Part shown: one piece after another, positions 1 to 7,409 of the stretch
Layout of the letters: every line of letters begins with the position of its first letter
How positions within the stretch are numbered: the stretch's first letter is position 1
Source of the DNA: Helicobacteraceae bacterium
Lineage (GTDB): Bacteria; Campylobacterota; Campylobacteria; Campylobacterales; SZUA-545
Assembly: GCA_031275395.1 (NCBI GenBank)
Contig: JAISOU010000087.1
Span: forward strand, 1-46,933
Direction: 5' to 3'
DNA: 46,933 bases
Program-made: the position numbers and the translations under genes
Notes under the pieces: model-generated
The model's database searches: none
Told to the model about the DNA's origin: nothing
The model's input: only the letters and a program-made list of their open reading frames with translations

Positions 1-46
1 CCCGGAGCGCCTACTATGCCAAAGCCTTGACCATTTTAAGGGCGTA

Positions 47-76
47 TTGATTTTTACAATAAGCAATGGCTATAAT
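47..76 (+). promoter_or_regulatory. Sigma-70 promoter for the first small gene
   Basis: TTGATT at 47-52 and a perfect TATAAT at 71-76 are separated by 18 bases. The -10 ends 26 bases before the ATG at 103, and AAGGAG lies just before that start. This is the most canonical promoter in the accessory edge and suggests the small gene is expressed. Confidence 0.6.
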
Positions 77-102
77 GTAGCCAACAAAAGAAGGAGCAAG
101 CG

Positions 103-405
103 ATGGGCGCGATGTATGGAACAGATACGGGTACTGATACGAATACGGGCGTTTATGACGTGTCCATTGATCATTATAAATTCTCAAGGTTAAGAAAAAA
201 ATGGAAGCCTATTGCAACATCACACGACAAGTTATATCCATCGCCACATTTGGGAACGCTAGTAGCAAAGGTCATAGGGTGGGGAGGTTTATCATATACC
301 ATAGGGTTACTTTCTGGCAACGTATTGTATATGTTGCTAATGTTTTTTGTTGGTATATTTGCTTACGCAACTTATGTTATCATCATTGATGACGAGAGGA
401 CATAA
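103..405 (+). CDS. Small membrane protein, unknown function
   Basis: A 100-residue protein with a Thr/Asp/Gly-rich N-terminus (residues 4-16), a basic stretch and a hydrophobic C-terminal half (about 55-93). That half could form two closely spaced membrane segments, and it ends in an acidic tail. I chose the ATG at 103 because AAGGAG sits about seven bases upstream and a sigma-70-like promoter precedes it. An internal ATG at 112 is a weaker alternative. I recognise no family. The gene lies before a broken integrase and could be cargo of the same element. The next ORF begins two bases after its stop, so the two may be co-transcribed. Confidence 0.55.
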   Translation: MGAMYGTDTGTDTNTGVYDVSIDHYKFSRLRKKWKPIATSHDKLYPSPHLGTLVAKVIGWGGLSYTIGLLSGNVLYMLLMFFVGIFAYATYVIIIDDERT

Positions 406-406
406 G

Positions 407-648
407 GTGAGCAGAAAGCTCAAAGCCCTTGTTGCGATTGCCGCCTTCACGGTTATTCCGTGGCGTTGGCGTTCGTTTGGACGGGCGCGGCGGTCATATA
501 TGCCGTTTCTTTCGTGTTGCTTGGGTTAATTTACCCGCTATTACCAGAAAGAGGAGTTAAAATATCCAATAGCGGACAATCGCCAATCCCATCTGACAAT
601 GTCGCCTCCAACCCCAGCTCCTGCTTCGTCAAGCCCCCTCAAAGCTAG
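407..648 (+). pseudogene. Frameshifted small membrane protein, unknown function
   Basis: A GTG at 407 starts a frame whose first 17 or so residues look like a lysine-led hydrophobic segment (VSRKLKALVAIAAF). The frame then turns arginine-rich and stops at 529. In the neighbouring frame a strongly hydrophobic segment (about 460-545) continues directly and runs to a stop at 648. Joining the two near base 456 gives one protein of about 80 residues with two membrane segments and a polar tail. This is either a one-base frameshift or a separate GTG start at 460, which has no ribosome binding site. I recognise no family. Confidence 0.4.
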
Positions 649-828
649 TCTTTTCTCCCTACCAGAATTGCCTTATAGAGCGGCTTTGTTGAAACAAACG
701 GCGTTTATTTCCGTTTTTCCGCCATTAACTTTTTCTTCAACTTCCCGATCATTGACCCAAATCTCGAATAAGGATCGCTAGAGCAAGCAACGTAGCAAAA
801 TCTCTTTTCCATATTCCAACGATAACGG

Positions 829-890
829 ACGAGCGTTTCCGTTACGTTAAAGGAGCGTTTTCACGCCTATGCGTTTCCGTAAACGCTCGT
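829..890. repeat. Short inverted and direct repeats before the integrase
   Basis: ACGAGCGTTT at 829-838 is the inverse of AAACGCTCGT at 881-890, and GCGTTTCCGT occurs twice in direct orientation at 833-842 and 871-880. These repeats lie about 60 bases before the integrase N-terminal ORF. Arm-type sites for recombinases with arm-binding domains are often arranged like this, but that role is inference. The rest of 649-949 shows no convincing gene. Confidence 0.35.
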
Positions 891-949
891 TTAGCCGATA
901 ACGTAAAGCCGATCGTTTCTGACTCGCGCATAATCGTCAAAGGACAAGA

Positions 950-1216
950 GTGAGCGAGAAAAAAGGAACGACGCATATCTATACGCGCAATAACATCGTA
1001 TACGTATATGCCTTTATAGACGGCAAGCGTTATCGCTACAGCGCCAAGAAAGAGGCTACGCAAGCCAATATCGAATGGGTTAAGGCGCATTGGCGCGAAA
1101 TCATAGACAAAGCTATTAAAAGGAGGTCAAAACGCCCTAAATCCAAATCAAAGGAGACGAGGATGAAGGGCGAAACGAAACGCGTATCGGTTCGCGGCAG
1201 ATATATACACGTCTAA
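950..1216 (+). CDS. N-terminal arm-type DNA-binding part of an interrupted integrase
   Basis: An 88-codon ORF with a GTG start preceded by AAAGGAC. Residues 8-50 resemble the arm-type DNA-binding module of Campylobacterota phage-type integrases (GKRYRYSAK, AT-AN, W-KAHW). After a lysine/arginine linker a second copy of the module begins at an internal ATG (1163), which has its own AAGGAG. It is cut off by TAA at 1214-1216. Translation past that stop in the same frame continues the second module (AYLNGRRHRYSTG) straight into the recombinase ORF at 1277. I read the two ORFs as one integrase gene with a tandemly duplicated N-terminal module and a nonsense codon. Whether the fragment is functional alone is unknown. 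Confidence 0.6.
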   Translation: MSEKKGTTHIYTRNNIVYVYAFIDGKRYRYSAKKEATQANIEWVKAHWREIIDKAIKRRSKRPKSKSKETRMKGETKRVSVRGRYIHV

Positions 1217-1276
1217 GCTTACCTAAACGGGCGGCGACACCGCTACAGCACGGGCAGACTCGCCACTGAAGCTAAT

Positions 1277-2251
1277 ATGGCTTGGGCGAATAGACGTTAC
1301 AAGGCGATAATCCGCGAGAAGATGTTGGCGAAAGAGTCGCCAAATCAGTCAGGGTCAGTAACGGTATCGGAGTTTGCCAAGCGCTCGCTTAACGCGCGCA
1401 AGCGAAAGGACTCGACCATCAAAAACTATCAATCGTCGTTAAGAACGGCTATACTGCCCTATTTCGGCAAAACGCGCGTTAAGGATATTACGCCCTTTAA
1501 CGTCCGAGAGTGGATGCGCTCTATTGAAGCGCGGAAGAAAGGCGAGTACGCTATCAAAACGGCGCGCGCCGTATTCTCTACGATCCTAAGCGACGCTATG
1601 GAGGAAGGCATAATAGAGCGCAATCCCGTTAAGGCTACTAGACCTCCTACGATAGAGCGCAAGGATAACCGCCCTTTTACGTTAAAGGAGATCGGATTGT
1701 TGCTCGATACCGCGAAGGACGGGCAGTTCAGAGACTTTCTGATCCTTTCCTTCTTTAGCGGTATACGAACGGGAGAGGCTCTAGCGCTTGAATGGAAGCA
1801 TATCGACTTTGAAAATAAAGCGATTTGCGTAAGGCAGACAAGAAGCGACGGAAAGATTACCGATCCCAAATCGCGTTCCTCCGTCCGCGATATTGATATG
1901 CTACCAATAGTAGAGGAAGCTCTAAGAAGGCAGTATGAGCAGACGGGTAAAAAGACGGGATTCGTCTTTTTAACTCAACGAGGCAAGCCGTATCGTTATA
2001 TCACGAGTATGCGCGATCAATGGAAGAGGCTGCTAAATAAAAGCGAGATGGAGTATCGCAAGATATATACCACGCGCCATACCTTTGCGAGCGTTATGTT
2101 AAGCGAGGGAGAAAAGCCTATGTGGGTATCCAAAACGATGGGACATAAAAGTCTAGCGATAACGTTAAACGCGTATGCCAGCTATGTGCCAAGAGAGCGC
2201 GAAAAGCACGCGGAGTTCCTGAACGATTTCTTTGGTTTAGGGGAGGGGTAA
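1277..2251 (+). CDS. Tyrosine recombinase / phage-type integrase, catalytic part (interrupted gene)
   Basis: A 324-residue protein with a SAM-like core-binding domain (about 28-115) and a C-terminal catalytic domain. The catalytic set is visible: R164 in SGIRTGEA, YTTR-H at 264-268 with Tyr in place of the usual first His (a known variant in phage integrases), H290 in MGH, and the probable nucleophile Y300. The ATG at 1277 has no ribosome binding site, and the frame stays open upstream to the TAA at 1214. The real protein therefore probably began at 950 or 1163 and is now broken, unless the stop is suppressed. It would move a genomic island or prophage. No tRNA-type attachment site is visible beside it. 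Confidence 0.8.
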   Translation: MAWANRRYKAIIREKMLAKESPNQSGSVTVSEFAKRSLNARKRKDSTIKNYQSSLRTAILPYFGKTRVKDITPFNVREWMRSIEARKKGEYAIKTARAVFSTILSDAMEEGIIERNPVKATRPPTIERKDNRPFTLKEIGLLLDTAKDGQFRDFLILSFFSGIRTGEALALEWKHIDFENKAICVRQTRSDGKITDPKSRSSVRDIDMLPIVEEALRRQYEQTGKKTGFVFLTQRGKPYRYITSMRDQWKRLLNKSEMEYRKIYTTRHTFASVMLSEGEKPMWVSKTMGHKSLAITLNAYASYVPREREKHAEFLNDFFGLGEG

Positions 2252-2343
2252 GATAGCGAAGCGGGAGTTTTTCAGTTATGATCGCGCATTGAATAAATCG
2301 CGCCGTAACCGACTTGATTAAGGATGTTTTACGAGAAAACTTC

Positions 2344-2362
2344 CGCAAAAAGTTTTTTTGCG
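2344..2362. terminator. A/T-rich hairpin between integrase and minus-strand ORF
   Basis: CGCAAAAA and TTTTTGCG form a perfect eight-base stem with a three-base loop. It sits in the gap between two convergent reading frames and may be a weak bidirectional terminator. No extra T-run follows the stem on either strand, so this is tentative. Confidence 0.35.
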
Positions 2363-2405
2363 CTAAAATTACGAGGATTGGCTTGAGGCTAGATAAAGCG
2401 CGTTG

Positions 2406-2537
2406 TTAAGCGGTTTGTCGGGCATTCGGAAAGCGCGAGAATTGCGAATTCGTCTGTGAATGAGAGAGAGAGAGAGAGAGAGAACTGAAGCCTTCGGCTT
2501 CAATAACGCTTTGCGAAACATTTGCTTGCATACTCAT
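2406..2537 (-). CDS. Small ORF spanning a GA/CT repeat; possible phase-variable gene start
   Basis: The ATG at 2537 has a perfect AAGGAG at 2545-2550 with seven-base spacing. The ORF reads 43 residues: a polar N-terminus, then alternating Ser-Leu encoded by a CT dinucleotide run, then a short tail rich in Ser, Gln and Arg. Changing the number of CT units moves the tail into other frames, all of which close within about 35 codons, so no long product is available in any phase. It is either a short phase-variable peptide or the surviving 5' end of a larger gene whose remainder was lost near the integrase. I recognise no family. Confidence 0.4.
   Translation of the reverse strand: MSMQANVSQSVIEAEGFSSLSLSLSHSQTNSQFSRFPNARQTA
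2462..2483. repeat. (GA)11 dinucleotide tract
   Basis: Eleven uninterrupted GA units read as CT on the minus strand. Dinucleotide tracts of this length inside the 5' part of genes are known slipped-strand phase-variation sites in Helicobacter and Campylobacter. Here the tract lies inside a minus-strand ORF with a strong ribosome binding site. Confidence 0.85.
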
Positions 2538-2607
2538 AACCTAGCTCCTTGTCAAATTTCAAGTTCAAACTAAAAGCGGATTATATCAGTCCTTAATAAA
2601 AACCGAC

Positions 2608-2863
2608 CTATTTAACCAATTCCAACAAATCCTTGCCAAACGCCGCAAAAATCAATAAGATCGGCAAAGCGTCGTCGATCATATATTGGTTTGGCGTTTC
2701 TTTTTCGACGATCGGCGAATTTGCCGCTACGCCGATCAAAAGCGTTTTTTGTTATATCGTAGCCGACGTTCGCGCCAAAACCTATATCCTTAAAACCCGA
2801 CTTTGCCTTATAAATATCATGCGCGAACTCTATAAAGCGGCTACGAGCAAACGTTAGCGGCGT
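2608..2863 (-). pseudogene. Decayed gene: C-terminal remnant with a frameshift
   Basis: From 2863 down to about 2745 one minus frame reads a plausible protein segment (FIEFAHDIYKAKSGF, then DIGFGANVGYD). It is followed at a six-base T/A homopolymer (2745-2750) by a shift into the frame that continues LLIGVAANSPIVEKETPN and ends in a hydrophobic segment and FGKDLLELVK before the stop at 2608. Codon choice matches the neighbours. An in-frame TAA at 2864-2866 sits above it and there is no start codon, so this is a 5'-truncated and frameshifted remnant. I cannot name the family. It begins inside the 3' end of the HIT gene. Confidence 0.4.
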
Positions 2864-3218
2864 TTAACGCGGCGATCAGGCGCGTTTCAAAAACGGCGCG
2901 ATCAGGCAAAATCAGATCGCCCTCTCTTTGGCGTTCGCCCCACATCGATTCTGGAAAGTGGCTATCGTCGGCAAAACGCGCCATAATATGAATATGAACT
3001 CTCGGCAGTTGGTTGCCAAAACTTGCGATATTGATCTTATCGGGCTTGTAGTATTCGCGCAGGGTTTTTTCGCAGATCAAAACCGTCCGCCAAAGCTCGT
3101 CGATCGCGTAACTTGGGCAGTCGGTAATTTCGCGGTAAGGTTCGATCGTAAAGATTTTAAGCCAAGGGATTGTAACCTCGCTCCATTCAATATAAAGGTT
3201 TTTGCTTTTGAAAAACAT
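2841..3218 (-). CDS. HIT family hydrolase
   Basis: A 125-residue protein of the histidine-triad superfamily, which cleaves or transfers nucleotides at a catalytic histidine. The region NQLPRVHIHIMAR (about 69-81) followed by DDSHFPESMWG matches the subfamily in which the triad reads H-x-H-x-hydrophobic and a W-G motif follows. H75 and H77 are the visible triad residues, and the third His is replaced. The ATG at 3218 has AAAGGAG upstream. Its start overlaps the divergently read thiE start by about 11 bases, so the two genes share a very compact promoter region. Substrate is unknown; nucleoside or dinucleoside phosphates are usual for the family. Confidence 0.75.
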   Translation of the reverse strand: MFFKSKNLYIEWSEVTIPWLKIFTIEPYREITDCPSYAIDELWRTVLICEKTLREYYKPDKINIASFGNQLPRVHIHIMARFADDSHFPESMWGERQREGDLILPDRAVFETRLIAALNAANVCS

Positions 3219-3834
3219 TTTATCTCCTTTGAGCGGATTATACGCGATTAGCGACGAGATTTTAACGCCGATCGATTCAATCCTAGAAAAAGCGCTAAAG
3301 GTTTTGCAAGGCGGAGCGCGGCTTTTTCAACTGCGCGACAAGAGCGCCAGCGACGAAGAGGCGCTTTCGATCGTCCGAAAACTGCGCGAATTATGCGATC
3401 GCTACGGCGCGAAACTAATTATCGACGATCGCGTAGAGCTGGCAAAAGAGGCGAACGGCGTTCATATCGGCGCGCTCGATCGTCCGATTTCAGAGGCGCG
3501 ATCGATTCTTGGAAGCGAGGCGATTATCGGCGTTTCGTGTTACGGCGATCTTAACCGCGCTATTGAAGCCGAAAAATTAGGCGCGAGCTACGTTTCGTTT
3601 GGCGCGTGCTTTAACTCCGCAACAAAACCAAACGCGAAAGTAATCGATCACGGCGTTTTTGGCGAGGCAAAATCGCGTCTTAAAATCCCAATCTGCGCGA
3701 TCGGCGGCATAACGACGCAAAACGCGCCCGCGTTGCTTGGTCGCGGCGCGGATATGATAGCGATCGTAAGCGATCTGTGGAAAGACGGCGATCCAAAACA
3801 AAAAGCGAAAGATTTCGCCTCGCTATGGCTGTAA
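3208..3834 (+). CDS. thiE: Thiamine-phosphate synthase ThiE
   Basis: A TIM-barrel enzyme that joins the thiazole phosphate and the HMP pyrimidine diphosphate to give thiamine phosphate in the cytoplasm. Family landmarks in order are FQLRDKSA, DDR (usually NDR), GVHIGALD, a glycine-serine loop GVSCY, YVSFGACFNSATKP (the pyrophosphate-binding T-x-TK region) and CAIGGI. Length (about 208 residues) is normal. There is no ATG near the N-terminus. I prefer TTG at 3208 because AAAGG lies nine bases upstream, while TTG at 3202 is too close to it and TTG at 3229 lacks a site. No TPP riboswitch is apparent upstream. Confidence 0.88.
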   Translation: MKNILSPLSGLYAISDEILTPIDSILEKALKVLQGGARLFQLRDKSASDEEALSIVRKLRELCDRYGAKLIIDDRVELAKEANGVHIGALDRPISEARSILGSEAIIGVSCYGDLNRAIEAEKLGASYVSFGACFNSATKPNAKVIDHGVFGEAKSRLKIPICAIGGITTQNAPALLGRGADMIAIVSDLWKDGDPKQKAKDFASLWL

Positions 3835-3944
3835 AGAGGCGCTTGCGTTTTGAACGGGAACTATTTTTGCTTGCGGTAAATTGATAAAAGCGCCTAGCAA
3901 ATTTAGCGAGGATTTGCCGATTTACAAGCAAATAGGAGTTCAAA

Positions 3945-4127
3945 ATGGAAGATCAAGAGCTAGCGCTATATCAAAAAAGCCGAAAGGCGCTTGAAGAATC
4001 GCAAAAAGAGCGGCTTAAACAGCTTGACGCTCTACGAAAAGAGCGCGAATTTCTTTTAAATCCACTTAAGTTTATCTATGCGGACGAACGCGAAAAAGAG
4101 CCTAAAAAGGTCGTTAGCGTAGTTTAA
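3945..4127 (+). CDS. Small highly charged helical protein, unknown function
   Basis: A 60-residue protein, very rich in Lys, Glu and Arg, with heptad-like leucines through about residues 5-38, predicting one long helix or coiled coil. It has no Cys and no membrane segment. A good AGGAG lies eight bases before the ATG, and the ORF stands alone between thiE and the SIMPL gene, so I consider it real. I recognise no family. Confidence 0.6.
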   Translation: MEDQELALYQKSRKALEESQKERLKQLDALRKEREFLLNPLKFIYADEREKEPKKVVSVV

Positions 4128-4160
4128 CCTCGTTTTTTAGTTTTCGCGGGTAAAAATCGA

Positions 4161-4166
4161 TATAAT
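4161..4166 (+). promoter_or_regulatory. -10 element upstream of the SIMPL gene
   Basis: A perfect TATAAT stands 30 bases before the ATG at 4197 in an A/T-rich stretch. No clear -35 is present, as is common for sigma-70 promoters of Campylobacterota. Confidence 0.5.
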
Positions 4167-4196
4167 ATCCGCGATTTCACAAAAAGCGAGGCAAAG

Positions 4197-5294
4197 ATGA
4201 AAAAGGTTATTGGCGTTGTTTTACTGGCGCAATTTTTGGCGTTAAGCGCCGCGCAGGGAGCGGAAAAAAGCGAGGTTATACAGCTAAACGAGCTAAAATA
4301 CGGCGCTAATACGATCTCGGTCGGAACGATCAGCGTTACTTACGGCGAAAAGATCAAGCTCGAACCGGACGTCGCGCAATTTAGCGTTACCTATCTTACC
4401 GAAGGCGCTACGCCAAATACGGCTTCAAATCAAAACGTTAAAAATATGACGGCGCTAAAAGAGTATCTTAAATCGCTTGGAGTTAGAGATAGCGATATAA
4501 CGACGCTGGATTATAAAAACTTTGAAAGAACCGAAAAAATCTATACGCAAAAATCGGAATATAACGCGGAGTTAAGCGTTATTTTTGAAATGCAGACGGA
4601 TAGTTTTTATAAGATTATAAAACTCCTAGATCAGTACGGAATATCAAACTTAAAAAAAGATAGCGATAGCAAAAAATATTTCTTTACGATCGTAGCGAAC
4701 GGCGCTTCGGAAAACGCGGCGCGAACTCGCGTCCAAGAGCTATACGAAAAAGTTGAAACCCCGCTTAAAAACAGCGGCTTTATAAGAAATCTCGGCGTGA
4801 AAGAGTACAAGATCAAGAAAAACGATCAGAATCGCGTAAGCGAAGAGATCAAAAAATACTATTCGTTAAATCAGATTCGGATTAAGCTTTCAAACTTTGA
4901 GAATATCGGCAAGATATACGCAAAGGCGCAAGAGTTAAAGATGAGCGTTAATAACGATCTATCCTATTTCGTATCCGACGAGCGGAAACAAAAGGAGATC
5001 GGCGAATACGAAAGCAAACTGTTTGAAAAGCTGCAAGAAAGAGCAAAAAGACTAATCGGAAATAAAGAGTATTCGCTTGGCGCTCCGTCCAGTCTATCGA
5101 TCTCGACCGTCGCGACGGACGATTCGCGTTACCGCAACTATCGCGGTTACGATCAAAACTACGTTACAAACAGCGCCAACGCCATTACGCAAACTCAGTC
5201 GGCGCAAGCGGTAGATATTAACCCGCCTTCCGATTACGAAATCTCCATAACGATAGACGGTCGCTTTGATATTACAAAAGATATAAAAAAGTAA
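4197..5294 (+). CDS. Periplasmic SIMPL (DUF541) domain protein
   Basis: A 365-residue secreted protein. Residues 1-21 form a typical signal peptide ending AAQGA. The SIMPL-type region follows (about 45-200), with LEPDVAQFSV, a TA-N-AS repeat of small residues, LGVRDSDI and TLDY, as in DUF541 proteins of the BP26/OMP28 type. The C-terminal part (about 200-365) is less familiar, charged, and ends in a polar Asn/Gln-rich stretch and a final beta-like segment. The molecular role of SIMPL proteins is poorly defined; some are linked to oxidative or envelope stress. A GCGAGG-like site and a -10 box precede the gene, which appears monocistronic. Confidence 0.75.
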   Translation: MKKVIGVVLLAQFLALSAAQGAEKSEVIQLNELKYGANTISVGTISVTYGEKIKLEPDVAQFSVTYLTEGATPNTASNQNVKNMTALKEYLKSLGVRDSDITTLDYKNFERTEKIYTQKSEYNAELSVIFEMQTDSFYKIIKLLDQYGISNLKKDSDSKKYFFTIVANGASENAARTRVQELYEKVETPLKNSGFIRNLGVKEYKIKKNDQNRVSEEIKKYYSLNQIRIKLSNFENIGKIYAKAQELKMSVNNDLSYFVSDERKQKEIGEYESKLFEKLQERAKRLIGNKEYSLGAPSSLSISTVATDDSRYRNYRGYDQNYVTNSANAITQTQSAQAVDINPPSDYEISITIDGRFDITKDIKK

Positions 5295-5502
5295 CCTAAA
5301 CGTTTTTGGTTTCGCCTATACGGGGCTTTAACGGAGATATTAACCTGCGATAGACGACTATTTTGCCGATACGCGTAATTTTCGCCGCGTATAAATCGCC
5401 TTTTGGGCGTTTCCAAACGTTAAAAAGCGGGGTTGGTTATAAAACGTCGCCTGTCGTTTTACTATTTTTTGCCACAATATCGCCTTGACTTGAAAGGGTT
5501 AA

Positions 5503-6072
5503 ATGGAAACGATTATCGAAAATCTCGAAACATACGGCTACGCCGCGCTCTTTTTATACTCGCTTGGCGGCGGGTTTGTAGGAATCGTCGCGGCGGGCGC
5601 GCTTTCGGGGCTAGAATATATGAATATCTTTATTACGATCGCCGTCGTTTTTACGGCAAACGTTATAGGCGATCAGGCGTTATTTTTGCTTAGCCGCTAC
5701 AACAAAGGCGCGATAAAGCCGTATTTGCGTCGGCATCGCCGCAAGCTCGCGCTTTCTCATCTACTACTTAAGCGGTACGGCAACCGTATTTTGGTAGGGC
5801 AGAAGTTTGTATACGGTTTGAAAACTCTGATTCCGGTCGTGGCGGGTTTCACAAAATACGACGCGAAAAAGTTTCTTGCGTTCAATATGATCGGCGCTTG
5901 CCTCTTTGTCCTTGTCTTTGGCTTCGGCAGCTACTTTGCGGGCGAGTTTTTCGCAAAGATCGCAAATTACGCAAGCGATAAGCCCTATCTTTTGCCGATC
6001 GCGCTCGTAACGATCATCGGCGGTTCTTATCTGCTTGTCGGCTTCGCGTCGCGCAAAAAAGCAAAGCGGTAA
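5503..6072 (+). CDS. DedA family membrane protein
   Basis: A 189-residue integral inner-membrane protein of the DedA/SNARE-associated family. YGYAALFLYSLGGGFVG at the N-terminus resembles short epsilonproteobacterial DedA proteins. Several membrane segments follow (about 13-60, 118-145, 160-182). A basic stretch (LRRHRRK) and the G-x-K-x-x-x-G-x-x-T-x-x-P-x-x-A-G-x-x-K pattern around residues 105-125 are characteristic. DedA proteins help maintain membrane homeostasis and are implicated in lipid scrambling. The substrate here cannot be told. GAAAGGG precedes the ATG. Its TAA shares one base with the next ATG, so translation of the helicase is probably coupled. Confidence 0.82.
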   Translation: METIIENLETYGYAALFLYSLGGGFVGIVAAGALSGLEYMNIFITIAVVFTANVIGDQALFLLSRYNKGAIKPYLRRHRRKLALSHLLLKRYGNRILVGQKFVYGLKTLIPVVAGFTKYDAKKFLAFNMIGACLFVLVFGFGSYFAGEFFAKIANYASDKPYLLPIALVTIIGGSYLLVGFASRKKAKR

Positions 6073-7409
6073 TGATCGGCGAAATAATCTCTAAAAGCGC
6101 CGTCGATCTAGCCGCGATCGGCGCGAATAACGAGATCGCGCTTCAAGAGGAGAACGGCAATTATTTTATCACGGGCGGCGCGGGAGCGGGCAAAAGCCGC
6201 GCGCTATGCCTTATACGCGACGCTCTGCGCGAGCGCAAACTGCGCGTAGCTTCGCTGGGTAGCACGGGGATCGCGGCGGTCAATATCGGAGGGCAGACAA
6301 TCCACAGTTTTTTCGGTTTTGGGATATGCCCCTCGCTTGAAGATCTGATCGCCCACGATAAACGTAATAAAAGGCTGATTAAGAAAATCGAAACGATGAT
6401 CGGCGCGCTAAATACGATTTTGATCGACGAGATCAGTATGGTCGGCGCCAATCTAATGGAGATGATCTACTACCGCCTGCAATCGGCTGGATTTGGCGGC
6501 AGGATCGTTTTAGCGGGCGATTTTTACCAGCTGCCGCCTGTCGAAAGGCGGACGCAACAGAACCTTTTTACGGCGCGATACGCCTTTGAAAGCGAAGCGT
6601 GGCGCGCTCTTAACCCAAAGTTTTTGGAGCTAAACGCGCTTTGGCGATCGAGCGATCAGGATTTTATAGAGCTTTTGGGCGCGCTTCGCGTCGGCGTTTT
6701 GGACGATCGCGGCGAAAAACTTTTAAGAACTTACGCCTCGCAAACCGAAGTTTTGCAAAATAATCCCACGCTTCTTTTCGGACGCAACCGCGAAGCCGAC
6801 GCGCATAACGAAGCGCGGCTAAAACGCCTGATCGCGGAAGAGTATCGCTTTGAAGCCGCGATCGAGGTCGCAAAAGAGATGAACGAAAAACGGCTGTCGA
6901 GTTTTTTGCGATCGCTTAACGCGCCGCTAACGTTAAAGTTAAAAGTCGGCGCGCCTATCCTTTTTATCGTCAATGAAACGGGTTCGTTTTACAACGGCGA
7001 ACGCGGCGTTATAACGGCGATCAGGGAGGATACGTTGATCGTCGAAAAAGCGAACGGCGAAACGATCGAAGTCGAACGGCACAGCTTTACCTACGAAGAG
7101 CAGAGCGGCGAAGAGTCGCCAAAGGTTTTGGCGAGCGTTACGCAGTTTCCCGTTCGCCTCGCGTGGGCGATCACGATTCATAAATCGCAGGGTATGGGTA
7201 TTTTAGACCTTGCGATCAACCTTGATCATCTTTTTGAATCGGGGCAGTTTTATGTGGCGATCGGCAGGGCGATCGATCCTAAACGCCTCTATTTACAAAG
7301 CTCTTTTGATCCTATTAGGCGAATAAGATCCGCGCTTTATCCAAATCCGAGCGTCGATCGTTTTTACGAGTTAGAAAGAAGTAAGATTAAGGGCGTAAAA
7401 ATCTATTGA
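6072..7409 (+). CDS. Pif1-like superfamily 1B DNA helicase
   Basis: A 445-residue ATP-dependent helicase. Visible motifs are Walker A FITGGAGAGKS (33-42), motif Ia STGIAAVNIGG with TIHSFFGFG, Walker B LIDEISM (118-123), motif III LAGDFYQLPPVE (148-158), a GERGVITAI beta segment, and motif V/VI AWAITIHKSQGM with FYVAIGRA near the C-terminus. This set and order is that of Pif1/RecD-type 5'-3' helicases, which resolve difficult DNA structures. It overlaps the DedA stop by one base. Its 3' end overlaps the convergent modB end by seven bases, so transcription from the two directions collides here. Confidence 0.85.
   Translation: MIGEIISKSAVDLAAIGANNEIALQEENGNYFITGGAGAGKSRALCLIRDALRERKLRVASLGSTGIAAVNIGGQTIHSFFGFGICPSLEDLIAHDKRNKRLIKKIETMIGALNTILIDEISMVGANLMEMIYYRLQSAGFGGRIVLAGDFYQLPPVERRTQQNLFTARYAFESEAWRALNPKFLELNALWRSSDQDFIELLGALRVGVLDDRGEKLLRTYASQTEVLQNNPTLLFGRNREADAHNEARLKRLIAEEYRFEAAIEVAKEMNEKRLSSFLRSLNAPLTLKLKVGAPILFIVNETGSFYNGERGVITAIREDTLIVEKANGETIEVERHSFTYEEQSGEESPKVLASVTQFPVRLAWAITIHKSQGMGILDLAINLDHLFESGQFYVAIGRAIDPKRLYLQSSFDPIRRIRSALYPNPSVDRFYELERSKIKGVKIY

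Noticed and set aside
599-781. 60-codon plus ORF rich in Ser and Pro
   Set aside because: Low-complexity, no ribosome binding site and no coding texture; it probably arises by chance.
1459-1869. 136-codon minus-strand ORF inside the integrase gene
   Set aside because: It is antisense to the recombinase, whose catalytic motifs are clear. The ORF has no ribosome binding site and no recognisable domain.
2487-2503. GAAGCC-TTC-GGCTTC hairpin as a terminator
   Set aside because: It lies inside the small minus-strand ORF close to its start codon and has no T run.
2633-2857. Plus-strand 74-codon ORF with TTG start
   Set aside because: The opposite strand carries a better protein-like remnant in two frames. 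This ORF has no ribosome binding site and no family resemblance.
3100-3207. TPP riboswitch before thiE
   Set aside because: The region is coding sequence of the HIT gene on the other strand and lacks the conserved thi-box pattern.
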